A stretch of DNA of 64,000 nt. Source: an uncultured Flavobacteriales bacterium (GTDB lineage: Bacteria > Bacteroidota > Bacteroidia > Flavobacteriales > Crocinitomicaceae). The stretch lies in NCBI GenBank assembly GCA_946480085.1, contig CAMLHZ010000008.1, positions 62,001-126,000 of the forward strand, given 5' to 3'. Below, piece by piece: positions 52,722 to 61,277 of this stretch. The notes under the pieces are model-generated. The model saw only the letters and a list, made by a program, of their open reading frames with translations, ran no database searches and had not been told where the DNA came from. Made by a program: the position numbers and the translations under genes. The first letter of the stretch is position 1, and every line of letters begins with the position of its first letter.

Positions 52722-53765
52722 TTACTTCTTTTTCTTCGCTTCAGCCTTCAAAAACTTCGTCTTTAATTCCGTATGAGCTAAAAGGAAATTATTGTATTCT
52801 ATATCAAACGCGAATTTGAAATTTGCTTGCATGTGAGTATAAAGATTCGCCGCGCGCAATGAATCTTCTTGATAAGTCTGAAGGGTGAACGGATTGTACT
52901 TTGTTCGTTTTACAGTGATTTTCTCTAATTCTTCACGAAAGAAATAAGCCTCGGATGTTGACTCTGAGTATTCAAGCGAAGGAGAAAGGAAAGCTGGATT
53001 GAATTCTTCAAGACCAAGAGTTGGTTTTGGAACCAAGTAGGTGTTGAAGTCAAAGTTTTCAGCGTAATTCTTTTGTCGATGCTTCTTGAATGCCGTTTTA
53101 TAAGTTGGAATTTGCGCAAGCATATAAAAAGCAGGATTTTGTGGGGCGTGTGTAAGCGCCATAAATTCAGCTGAAGCACAATAGTAATCTCTTGAAACAG
53201 ATTTAACACTTATCTTTTTAATGATTTTTCCTTTCTTGTCATAAACTGGAACTGCCGTTTTCTTTTCGATATGACTCCATGTTGGATCTACCAAATTCCA
53301 AGTATTATTGACGTAAACCATATTCCATTCATGACCGATGTCTCTGAATAAGCCGTGCGTGTATCTCTTAAATTTGGTTCTGAAATTAGTTGGACTTTTA
53401 CCGATTATTTTGATACAAGATATGGCACTTTTTTCACAGAAGAAATCAAACAAATCCGCAAAATCTCTACAAACACCCTTGCCTTTTTGAACAGTTGTAT
53501 ATGGTGTATATTGTAGGCCATCATTAGACATGAAACGTTTTTCATCATATGTCAGATAAGTGCCAATAAATCCGTAGAACATCCAAACTTTTTCTTCCTC
53601 TGTTTTTCCCAAACTGTCAAGATAGTGGTGAACTCCTAAAGCATTTTTCTTAATTTTTACAGGAATGGTAGAAACAATACTGTCCAAATGAAACATGCGT
53701 TTGCTACTCAGTTGAGAATAACAATTAAGTGAAATCAAAAGAAATATTGTCAGCAGCAGCTTCAC
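52722..53765 (-). CDS. Secreted transglutaminase-like protein
   Basis: The 347-residue protein starts at a GTG (53765) and has a signal peptide (MKLLLTIFLLISLNCYSQ). The transglutaminase core contains GKGVCRDFADLF (Cys), GHEWNMVYVNNTWNLVDPTWS (His and Asp), the standard triad order. The C-terminal third is Lys-rich (LKAEAKKKK). A peptidase or cross-linking role cannot be separated. It follows the LytTR pair by 62 nt on the opposite strand. Confidence 0.8.
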   Translation of the reverse strand: MKLLLTIFLLISLNCYSQLSSKRMFHLDSIVSTIPVKIKKNALGVHHYLDSLGKTEEEKVWMFYGFIGTYLTYDEKRFMSNDGLQYTPYTTVQKGKGVCRDFADLFDFFCEKSAISCIKIIGKSPTNFRTKFKRYTHGLFRDIGHEWNMVYVNNTWNLVDPTWSHIEKKTAVPVYDKKGKIIKKISVKSVSRDYYCASAEFMALTHAPQNPAFYMLAQIPTYKTAFKKHRQKNYAENFDFNTYLVPKPTLGLEEFNPAFLSPSLEYSESTSEAYFFREELEKITVKRTKYNPFTLQTYQEDSLRAANLYTHMQANFKFAFDIEYNNFLLAHTELKTKFLKAEAKKKK

Positions 53766-53809
53766 TCAGTAGGATTTGATTTAGAGATAAGAAAGGATTC
53801 TACTTTATG

Positions 53810-54238
53810 TTACTTTTTTTTCGACTTCTTCTTTTGGCGACTGAGCGGAGTCGAAGTCGGTTTCTCAGTTGCCAATCCAGCTGCATTCCAGGCCAATATT
53901 CCGCCTTCCAAATTCACGACATTTTTAAATCCATTCGCCAGCATCCATTCTTGTGCAGCGGCACTTCTTTTCCCACTTCTGCAATAGATGTAAACTGGTT
54001 GAGTTTTATCAAGTGAAACAATTTCAGTTTGGAAAGTTGTTTGGTCATTCCAATTGGCGAGTAAAGCCCCGCTAATGAATCCTTCTTTGTACTCTTCAGG
54101 AGTTCGAACATCTAGTACCTGAACTTTTGATTCGGTTACAGCTTTTTGGAATTCGGCAGGTGAAATAGTCGTGTTTTGTGCAGAAGAACAAGAGGTGACA
54201 AACAACAGTAGAAGAATTGATAGAAGTCTCATAATCAT
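53810..54238 (-). CDS. Rhodanese-like lipoprotein
   Basis: The 142-residue lipoprotein (LLLLFVTSC) carries one rhodanese domain (about 25-125) with active-site Cys in VYIYCRSGKRSAAA and the VLDVRTPEEY entry. Rhodanese family proteins transfer sulfane sulfur or bind thiosulfate-like groups. The C-terminus PTSTPLSRQ is encoded by an in-frame family C repeat (53839-53858), followed by a Lys-rich tail (KKKSKKK) from an A8 run. An alternative start is the ATG at 54232. TATTTTTG is at 54247-54254 on the minus strand. Confidence 0.85.
   Translation of the reverse strand: MIMRLLSILLLLFVTSCSSAQNTTISPAEFQKAVTESKVQVLDVRTPEEYKEGFISGALLANWNDQTTFQTEIVSLDKTQPVYIYCRSGKRSAAAQEWMLANGFKNVVNLEGGILAWNAAGLATEKPTSTPLSRQKKKSKKK
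53836..53860. repeat. Family C repeat translated in frame
   Basis: GACTGAGCGGAGTCGAAGTC (53839-53858) is the clean, uninterrupted C unit. Read on the coding strand it is translated as PTSTPLSRQ near the end of the rhodanese lipoprotein; where other copies have TAAC, this one has CGAC, so translation runs through. Confidence 0.8.
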
Positions 54239-54305
54239 GATTTGAACAAAAATAGAATATTTGAGTCTTTTAGTGTTAAGTTTGTTTCGGCTAAATCAAT
54301 TTCCG

Positions 54306-55763
54306 ATGCTTCAAAAATGGTGTTTCTTTCTCTTCGCGATCGTTTCTTCACCAATTATGTTTTCACAAACGTTTTCTTGGAGCGGTTTTCCGGATGGAGG
54401 CAATAGCTACTCCGTTGGTATTATGGATGTAACAGTTACATCTGTAACTCCGGGATTTCAATTCGGAAGTCCTAAATATCATGAGGAAAATCGTGTAGGA
54501 TATGATGGCTGTGGAATTCCTGGCGGGCTTGCCCTTGAGCAGAAATTCGGTAATTTGGTGAGTTCATTTGTACAACTTGAACTAGATTTTTCTCAAAATA
54601 ACACGTCTTCTGGTGTTTGTGGAGATGTTTCCTTTTCTATACTAGATATTAATGCGAACGAATATGGGCATACCTTTGCAGATTGGGTGGAGATTACTGC
54701 TGAAGATGGAAATGGCACCTTGATTCCCGTTTCAAATCTAAATGCCATTATTGATGATTATAAGACAATTATACCTTCACCAACTGCGCTGATTGTTCGA
54801 GGAACGAGTGATTCTCCCTGCGGATTGAGATCAGCTTTACATTGTACAATGGTGGATTTTAAGGTCACAAAGCCATTAGGTTCAACAATCAAAAAGGTTT
54901 TTATCAAGTATCATCCGGATTATTCATTTGATGATTGCGATTATCACTCTGAGTCGTCCAGTTTACGTGCTGACTTTCAGTATATTTCTGTTGGTGAAAT
55001 TTCGATAATCAACTCCATTGGCCCAACTGATATTGTTTACGATCTTCAGCACTCATGTGCTGGTTTGCCCGGTAATGTCATTGTTGAAACTGTTACAGGT
55101 GGAACACCTCCTTATCTGTTTGAATTGAATAACTCTGGAGCAACAACGAATCCTGATTTTCAGAATTTGATACCTGGAAATTACGAGTTGAGTGTAGAAG
55201 ATGCTAATGGATGTAGGCATGAAGTCGCATTGGAGATCGAGGCTCATGAATCACCAACATCTATTGACTATTCAATTGTTTCCGGCAATTGTTCCGGAAC
55301 GGATAACGGTGGATTGTTGCAAATTTCCAATGTTTCGAATGGTCAATCTCCATATCATTTTTCATTAGATGAAGTTCCAATTGGAACTATGTTTTACGGT
55401 TTGACAGCTGGAAATCATCACCTCGAAGTTGTTGACTTTTACAATTGTTCATTTTCCGAGCAAGTAGTTATTAGCGATAGTATTGTGACCGAAGTATTGA
55501 TCATTCCAAATGTTTTTACTCCCAATTCTGATAATATAAATGGTCGCTGGGCCATTCATACAAACTGTATAAAGGATCTTTCGTGTTCAATTGTTAATCG
55601 TTGGGGACAAGAATTGAGAAGATTGAATAATCCAGATGATTCTTGGGATGGAAATGCCTTTGGTGAACCTGTACCTGAAGGTGTTTATTTCTATAACGGC
55701 GAAATTACATTTTGGACTGGCGAAAAAAAATCTATTTCTGGAACTATTTCGATTATTCGTTAG
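54306..55763 (+). CDS. T9SS type B surface protein with SprB-like repeats
   Basis: The 485-residue secreted protein starts at ATG 54306 (signal MLQKWCFFLFAIVSSPIMFSQ). Residues ~20-240 are an unassigned beta-rich domain. Two SprB-like repeats follow (about 250-390), each with GGTPPYLFELN or NGQSPYHFSLD and a ...NLIPGNYELSVEDANGC or GLTAGNHHLEVVDFYNC end; SprB repeats mark gliding adhesins. The C-terminus is a CHU_C domain (VLIIPNVFTPNSDN, NRWGQELRRL, SWDGNAFG, VYFYNGEI). A T9SS substrate, likely an adhesin. Confidence 0.86.
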   Translation: MLQKWCFFLFAIVSSPIMFSQTFSWSGFPDGGNSYSVGIMDVTVTSVTPGFQFGSPKYHEENRVGYDGCGIPGGLALEQKFGNLVSSFVQLELDFSQNNTSSGVCGDVSFSILDINANEYGHTFADWVEITAEDGNGTLIPVSNLNAIIDDYKTIIPSPTALIVRGTSDSPCGLRSALHCTMVDFKVTKPLGSTIKKVFIKYHPDYSFDDCDYHSESSSLRADFQYISVGEISIINSIGPTDIVYDLQHSCAGLPGNVIVETVTGGTPPYLFELNNSGATTNPDFQNLIPGNYELSVEDANGCRHEVALEIEAHESPTSIDYSIVSGNCSGTDNGGLLQISNVSNGQSPYHFSLDEVPIGTMFYGLTAGNHHLEVVDFYNCSFSEQVVISDSIVTEVLIIPNVFTPNSDNINGRWAIHTNCIKDLSCSIVNRWGQELRRLNNPDDSWDGNAFGEPVPEGVYFYNGEITFWTGEKKSISGTISIIR

Positions 55764-55831
55764 CCGACTTTAACCACTCACTTATTGCTTTTCATCGTTA
55801 TGTTCTTGGTGTAATTCACTAAATTCAACGC

Positions 55832-58249
55832 ATGAAAACACTCGTACTATCTTCATTCGCTTTTCTAACGAGCATTTTGAGCTTTGCTCAGGAATCCATT
55901 TCTTACCAAAAACCGCCAAAAGAGATTTTGGATCTGGTAGATGTTGAACGCGCTCCATCCGTAATGATGGATAGCAAAAAACAGAATCTGGTTTATCAAT
56001 ACAGTCCAATGTACAAGACAATTGAGGAAGTATCTGAACCTGAATTGAAATTGGCTGGACAACGCATTAATCCACAAACAAATATGGTTTCGGGTGCGCG
56101 TTATATCACGAAAGTGACCATTCAGTTGAATAGAACGGGTGAACCTAAATTGGTTCAAGGATTTCCTGCAAATGCCAAATTGGTGAACTTGACTTGGAGT
56201 CCGGATGAACAAAGCATTGCTTGTGGAAATATTGTGGCAACGGGAGTTGAGTTGTGGGTGATTGATGTAAAAACGCAGATCGCACGTCGATTGTCTGATG
56301 CAATATTGAATGCGAACCTGGGTTCTTTTTTTAATTGGTTCGCCGATTCAAAATCACTTTTAGTACACGTTCTGCCTTCAAAACCTGTTTACAAAGATGC
56401 TGTTTCAACTGTTCCTTTTGGACCTTCAGTTTCAGTAAGCGATGGTTCGAAAGCGCAGAATAGAACTTATCCTGATTTATTAAAGAATCAGTTGGATGAA
56501 GAGAATTTTGAGAAAATGGCAACGTCAGAGTTGTGGAAGTTTGATTTGAGTGGAAAAGCTGTAAAATGGATGAATGCAGGATTGTACACACGTGAAAGCT
56601 TTTCTCCGGATGGAAATTATGTGTTGGTGAATACACTATCAAAACCATTTTCTTACTCGGTTCCGTGGAGTCGATTTGCAATGAAAACGGAGGTTTATGA
56701 TTTGAGTGGAAAAATGACACAGATGATCGAATCGCGTCCGGTTTTGGATAAACTTCCAAAAGGTTTTATGGCTGTTGAAGCGAATAAACGTTCCATTTCC
56801 TGGCGAGCTGACGAACCAGCAACATTAACTTATGTTGTTGCACTTGATGGTGGTGATCCGGAAGTGAAAGTGGATTACCGTGATGAGGTTTTTACATGGA
56901 AAGCACCGTTTAGTAACTCTGACCTAAAGTCGTTCATTAAAACGCCACAGCGCTACGCTGGAGTGCTTTGGGGGAATTCTACAACTTGTATTGTTTACGA
57001 TTCATGGTACAATACACGAAACGAGAAAACTTATTTGTTCAATCCGTCTGCACCTGAGAAAGGACTTGCCGTTTTGTTTGATAGAAATTCGCAGGATGAA
57101 TATGGAAATCCTGGGCAATTCGAAACCGTTCGAAATCAATACAACAGATATGTGTTGCAATTGAATGGAATGGAAACCTATATGATCGGTGATGGATTTA
57201 CTGAGAAAGGTCAATTTCCTTTTGTGAATCAGTTTAACTTACTAACGAAAGCAACTAAAACTCTTTATCGCTCTGCTTACACCAATAAGTTAGAAGCTAT
57301 TTCAGGAATCATTGATTTGAAGAAAGGAGAGCTGTTGGTTCGAATTGAAGCGCCGACGGAATATCCAAATTATTACATCCGTAAAATGACTGGTAAAGCT
57401 GCGCCAGTTGCAATTACTAATTTCAAGAATCCGTTTGCCGCTATGAATGGAGTTTCCAAGGAGGTGATTACTTACAAACGTGAAGATGGATTGGAGTTGA
57501 CCGCGACCTTGTATTTGCCTGCTGGTTACGACAAAGCTAAAAAAGAGAAGCTACCAATGGTGATGTGGGCTTATCCGCAAGAATTCAAGGACAAAAACAG
57601 TGCTTCACAGAATACAAAGAACCCGAATGAATTCATCTTCCCGAATTACGGTTCTCCGATTTATTGGGTAATGCGCGGTTATGCTGTACTGGATGATGCT
57701 GCTTTCCCAATTGTAGGTGAGGGTGATGCAGAACCGAATGATACTTTCCTTGAACAATTGGTTGCGAACGCAAAGGCGGCGATTGATGCGGTTGATAAAT
57801 TGGGCTACATCGATAGAAGAAAAGTGGCAATTGGTGGACATTCCTACGGAGCATTCATGACCGCAAATCTATTGACACATTCTGATTTGTTTGCGGCAGG
57901 AATTGCCAGAAGCGGTGCTTACAATAGAACGCTTACACCATTTGGTTTCCAGGGAGAAGAACGCAATTACTGGGAAGCTCAGGAAACGTACAATGAAATG
58001 TCGCCATTCAATTATGCTGATAAAATGAAGACGCCATTGTTATTGGTTCATGGAGAAAACGATAACAATCCGGGAACATTTCCTATTCAAAGTGAACGTT
58101 ATTTTCAGGCATTAAAAGGATTTGGAGCACCAGTTCGCTATTTGGTTCTACCAAAAGAAAGTCATGGCTACGCTGCGAAAGAATCGATCTTACACTTGTT
58201 GTGGGAGCAAGATATGTGGTTAGAGAAATATGTAAAAAACAGACCGTAA
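55832..58249 (+). CDS. S9D-type serine peptidase (glutamyl-endopeptidase-like)
   Basis: The 805-residue secreted prolyl-oligopeptidase-family enzyme has a signal peptide (MKTLVLSSFAFLTSILSFAQ), a seven-blade propeller (about 60-530) and an alpha/beta hydrolase domain. Catalytic Ser671 lies in IGGHSYGAFM, Asp744 in GENDNNPGTF and His778 in PKESHGYAAKES. SGAYNRTLTPFGFQ is a hallmark of the S9D group related to chloroplast glutamyl endopeptidase, rather than DPP-IV. It would cleave exported peptides. It ends in a large convergent hairpin at 58252. Confidence 0.9.
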   Translation: MKTLVLSSFAFLTSILSFAQESISYQKPPKEILDLVDVERAPSVMMDSKKQNLVYQYSPMYKTIEEVSEPELKLAGQRINPQTNMVSGARYITKVTIQLNRTGEPKLVQGFPANAKLVNLTWSPDEQSIACGNIVATGVELWVIDVKTQIARRLSDAILNANLGSFFNWFADSKSLLVHVLPSKPVYKDAVSTVPFGPSVSVSDGSKAQNRTYPDLLKNQLDEENFEKMATSELWKFDLSGKAVKWMNAGLYTRESFSPDGNYVLVNTLSKPFSYSVPWSRFAMKTEVYDLSGKMTQMIESRPVLDKLPKGFMAVEANKRSISWRADEPATLTYVVALDGGDPEVKVDYRDEVFTWKAPFSNSDLKSFIKTPQRYAGVLWGNSTTCIVYDSWYNTRNEKTYLFNPSAPEKGLAVLFDRNSQDEYGNPGQFETVRNQYNRYVLQLNGMETYMIGDGFTEKGQFPFVNQFNLLTKATKTLYRSAYTNKLEAISGIIDLKKGELLVRIEAPTEYPNYYIRKMTGKAAPVAITNFKNPFAAMNGVSKEVITYKREDGLELTATLYLPAGYDKAKKEKLPMVMWAYPQEFKDKNSASQNTKNPNEFIFPNYGSPIYWVMRGYAVLDDAAFPIVGEGDAEPNDTFLEQLVANAKAAIDAVDKLGYIDRRKVAIGGHSYGAFMTANLLTHSDLFAAGIARSGAYNRTLTPFGFQGEERNYWEAQETYNEMSPFNYADKMKTPLLLVHGENDNNPGTFPIQSERYFQALKGFGAPVRYLVLPKESHGYAAKESILHLLWEQDMWLEKYVKNRP

Positions 58250-58251
58250 AT

Positions 58252-58325
58252 AATTATCAATGACCTAATTATGAATTATCAAGTTAGAACGACCTTCTAA
58301 CTTGATAATTTTTCCATTGATAATT
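58252..58325. terminator. Large bidirectional hairpin between convergent genes
   Basis: Inner stem AATTATCAAGTTAGAA (58274-58289) with TTCTAACTTGATAATT (58295-58310), 16 bp perfect, loop CGACC, and an outer AATTATCAA/TTGATAATT pair (58252-58260, 58317-58325). T runs lie at 58309-58313. It belongs to repeat family H and separates the S9D peptidase from DUF2461. Confidence 0.7.
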
Positions 58326-58330
58326 TATAG

Positions 58331-59008
58331 TTAGAGTAAGCTTTCTCCATTCGAATCAGTTGTCAAAACTTCGCTCATATAGTCGAAGAAAGGACGAAAT
58401 GCCTGAAATGTTTCATCGAGTTTGGTTACGAAGTCAGGAGCAAGAACTTCTTTGTCCGAAAATTTGCGCGTAAGAATGAATTGCTTTTTGCGAAGTAATT
58501 CTATCGCTGGATGATTTTTATCAAAACCTTTTGGAGCCGTTTTTACCTCGTCACCACCTAATCCACCGAAAGTTTTTACAAAATGAGGTTCATTTAGAAT
58601 TTCATTCCATTCTTCGTAGTTGAAGTCGATGTCTTCTCGAATTCGTTTTAGATCTTCTGGATTTGGAGCGAAAAATCCACCTCCTACAAAACAGTTTCCT
58701 GGTTCCAAATGAAAATAGTATCCACCACGTAATTGAGCAGTAGCTCTGCTGAATCGCATTCCGAAGTGTGTTTTATATGGTGTTTTGTCTGCCGAAAATC
58801 GGGTGTCTTTGTAAATTCTGAACAAACTCTTTTTCCCCGATTCCGTTTCAATATTGTCGTGCTTATTCATTTTTGCCAGCAACTCATCCGCGAAATCTGC
58901 AGCATTCTTCTGTGCTTTTTCAAAAGTGCTCTTATTCGCCTGAAACCAGTCACGGTCGTTGTTTGCTTTTAGCTTATCTAAAAATTCAAAAGTCGATTTT
59001 TCTAACAT
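58331..59008 (-). CDS. DUF2461 family protein
   Basis: A 225-residue cytosolic protein that matches DUF2461 through RDWFQANKSTFEKAQKNAADF, SLFRIYKDTRFSADKTPYK and GGYYFHLEPGNCFVGGGFF. Function is unknown. The start ATG at 59008 is preceded by TATCTTTG-GTTT, an exact leaderless -7 arrangement; the nine residues upstream in frame come from repeat DNA. Convergent with the S9D gene. Confidence 0.85.
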   Translation of the reverse strand: MLEKSTFEFLDKLKANNDRDWFQANKSTFEKAQKNAADFADELLAKMNKHDNIETESGKKSLFRIYKDTRFSADKTPYKTHFGMRFSRATAQLRGGYYFHLEPGNCFVGGGFFAPNPEDLKRIREDIDFNYEEWNEILNEPHFVKTFGGLGGDEVKTAPKGFDKNHPAIELLRKKQFILTRKFSDKEVLAPDFVTKLDETFQAFRPFFDYMSEVLTTDSNGESLL

Positions 59009-59012
59009 AAAC

Positions 59013-59020
59013 CAAAGATA
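59013..59020 (-). promoter_or_regulatory. -7 element 4 nt before the DUF2461 start
   Basis: TATCTTTG on the minus strand, spacer GTTT, then ATG at 59008. It directly follows a family F repeat (59018-59093). Confidence 0.6.
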
Positions 59021-59093
59021 ATTACGAATGACCAATTACGAATGACTAATTGAATATTCCAACTCATTTGTAATTCGTAACTGCTAACTAGTA
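59018..59093. repeat. AT-rich repeat, family F
   Basis: Several TTACGAATGACCAATTACGA and TTTGTAATTCGTAACTGC units run from the DUF2461 promoter to the 3' end of the tandem-rhodanese gene at 59095. Confidence 0.5.
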
Positions 59094-59094
59094 A

Positions 59095-60261
59095 TTATTC
59101 AATCGATGTTCCTTCAAACTGAATTCGTGGATCTGATGTAACGACTAATTCGTTCAATTCATACACGTTTTGGTATCCGTAACCATAAAGATTGATATAA
59201 GTTGGAATGTTAAGTGCAAGTGTAAGTTCACTCATGAATTTTGGCGGATCATAAGCAACTTTACTCATGAAATAACGATCTATCTGATATTCATTCAATT
59301 CTGCAATGAAGTTGTTGTTGCAATAGATCAGAATACGTTTGTTTCTATCTCCTCCGGTCAATTTATCCAACGTCCATTGAGTGAAATCAGAGAATTCCAG
59401 ATGAACAGCTCCTTTTACATGTTTTGCATCATACATTTCCTTCGAACGTGTATCCAGAACAAGGGTATTTTCGTCCAGTTTCATTTCGTTGAATTGATCT
59501 AAAGAAATCAATCGCTCTTCTCGGTGAGGTTTTACCAGATCAATCAATTCCTGCAAATCGGCATAATTCACCAATGGAGATGCCTTTTTTGATATTTGCT
59601 GAATTCCAAACGGATTCTTTTTTACTTCAGTTCCTTCAAATTCGATTAAACCGATACCAGATGTGGAAACCATTTCATGCAGTTCATAGACGTTTTGATA
59701 ACCATAACCGAAGAGATTGATGAAGGTTGGAATGTTCAACGCCAGAGTATAAACCTTTGGTAATTTTAGAGCAATTTCTTTTTCAAAAATTTCAATCATT
59801 TGTCTCTCCGATAATACACCTGCAGGTCTTCCTTCTTTACTAGCGAAACTCATATCTTGAATCATGAAACCAGTGTTTTCTTCTAATTCCAGCATAAAAT
59901 TGTTGTTGCAGTAAATCAGAATTCTGGTATTCTTATTCGGGATTAAAGCTTCGAGGTTTTCTTGTGTAAAATCTGCAAATGGCAAGTTAATTGCACCTTT
60001 TACATGCTTCTTTTCAAAAAAAACTTTGGAACGTGTATCTAAAATAACGGTGTTCTTTTCTTTACTGAAAGCAACAAACTCTTGAACAGAAACCAAGCGG
60101 TTTTCACGGTAATGCTCCACGGAATCAGCCAATGTTTCAAATTGTGAAAAGCTTACTAGAGGCGATCCTAAAGGTTGAGTTATTGGTTTGAATGAAACAG
60201 ATGTTTGACCAGATGCAATGGTTGACAAAATTAAAACAAGAAAAAGGAAGAAAGTTCTCAT
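59095..60261 (-). CDS. Secreted tandem rhodanese-domain protein
   Basis: The 388-residue protein has a signal peptide (MRTFFLFLVLILSTIASGQ) and two tandem rhodanese-like halves. Half 1 (about 53-212): NTVILDTRSK, HVKGAINLPFADFTQ, ILIYCNNNF (Cys118), then LALNIPTFINLFGYGYQNVY. Half 2 (about 248-388): NTLVLDTRSK, HVKGAVHLEFSDFTQ, ILIYCNNNF (Cys314), LALNIPTYINLYGYGYQNVY. Both active-site cysteines and both YGYQNVYEL ends are kept, with high internal identity, suggesting a recent duplication. The Asn-rich loop after Cys is unlike the usual rhodanese loop. A specific substrate cannot be named. Confidence 0.85.
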   Translation of the reverse strand: MRTFFLFLVLILSTIASGQTSVSFKPITQPLGSPLVSFSQFETLADSVEHYRENRLVSVQEFVAFSKEKNTVILDTRSKVFFEKKHVKGAINLPFADFTQENLEALIPNKNTRILIYCNNNFMLELEENTGFMIQDMSFASKEGRPAGVLSERQMIEIFEKEIALKLPKVYTLALNIPTFINLFGYGYQNVYELHEMVSTSGIGLIEFEGTEVKKNPFGIQQISKKASPLVNYADLQELIDLVKPHREERLISLDQFNEMKLDENTLVLDTRSKEMYDAKHVKGAVHLEFSDFTQWTLDKLTGGDRNKRILIYCNNNFIAELNEYQIDRYFMSKVAYDPPKFMSELTLALNIPTYINLYGYGYQNVYELNELVVTSDPRIQFEGTSIE

Positions 60262-60434
60262 AGAATTGGTTTTGAAATGTTGTTACAAACCAATTTGAAA
60301 TCGGTTCAAACACGTTTAAAATTTAACAGTTGTTTTTCTTTAATGTTCAATAAGTTACGAGATAGTTACCCTGTTTGAGGTATGCATGCATACAAAACGT
60401 TTAGTTTTTTTATATGATATATCAATTTCCCGAA

Positions 60435-60442
60435 TATTTTTG
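60435..60442 (+). promoter_or_regulatory. -7 element 4 nt before the 60447 start
   Basis: TATTTTTG, spacer ACTC, then ATG. An exact consensus match in a leaderless position. Confidence 0.6.
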
Positions 60443-60446
60443 ACTC

Positions 60447-61274
60447 ATGAGAAAACTATACCTGGGGGTAATACTGCTACTAACATCATTGAGTACGCAT
60501 GCCCAATTTATTCAAATGAAAAAGACCTATACGGGAACGTATTATGGTTTCAAATCAATCGATCCTGCAGGACTAAACAAATTTGTTGTCGGATTTAACG
60601 AACGCTACGGAAGTGGAATGTCTGAAAAATTTCACCAATACAAAGGAGGTGAATTTGGTCAGGTATTTACTACTAGTGGATTTCGTGTAATTCTAGGAAA
60701 CGGCGAAAACAAATGGACATTTAGTACTGATTACGCCTTCGGTTCCGGAAAAGACAAGAACGAAGCGATTTTCACGAACGGAGTGGAGCAACACATGGAA
60801 GTGCGTTATTCAACGAATTTTATCACCACGACTTTTGGTAGAACATTCAAAGAAAACAAGTATTGGTTAGAAGGAATGCTTACAACCAACTTGAGTAAGA
60901 TGTTTATTGAGTATACAACCTTGTATCCAAACGGACAGGAAAGTTTTAGCTCAGAGTACAAGTTGAATGGTTTGTATACTTCGAATCTGAAAACAATGGA
61001 ATTTGGTATTCAAGCAACTTACAAGTACAAGAAATATTTGTTGTTTGCGCGTGCATTTGCTCCAATTTTTGTGATGGGACCAGATGAAAAAGAAAGAAAC
61101 TTTGTTGATGAGCGTAACAATAACGCGCAGCCAACAGATTTCCCTAGCAACTACGATTCTTACGTGGATAATCCTTCATCTTATGTTTCAGACAACGGAC
61201 AATTGAAGAGTACAAACTTCAAAGGAATTTCTTACGGATTTGGATTCATTTATTTAATTGGTAAAGAGCAATAA
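60447..61274 (+). CDS. Putative outer-membrane barrel protein
   Basis: The 275-residue protein has a signal peptide (MRKLYLGVILLLTSLSTHAQ) and strand-rich segments (YYGFKSIDPAGLNKFVVGFN, WTFSTDYAFGSG, ATYKYKKYLLFARAFAP). It ends YGFGFIYLIGKEQ, with aromatic and hydrophobic alternation as in barrels. It is followed after 3 nt by a lipoprotein gene. The two-gene order mirrors 20576-19338 (two barrel genes and a lipoprotein); the lipoproteins share a GxW opening, but sequence identity could not be measured here. Confidence 0.68.
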   Translation: MRKLYLGVILLLTSLSTHAQFIQMKKTYTGTYYGFKSIDPAGLNKFVVGFNERYGSGMSEKFHQYKGGEFGQVFTTSGFRVILGNGENKWTFSTDYAFGSGKDKNEAIFTNGVEQHMEVRYSTNFITTTFGRTFKENKYWLEGMLTTNLSKMFIEYTTLYPNGQESFSSEYKLNGLYTSNLKTMEFGIQATYKYKKYLLFARAFAPIFVMGPDEKERNFVDERNNNAQPTDFPSNYDSYVDNPSSYVSDNGQLKSTNFKGISYGFGFIYLIGKEQ

Positions 61275-61277
61275 GTC

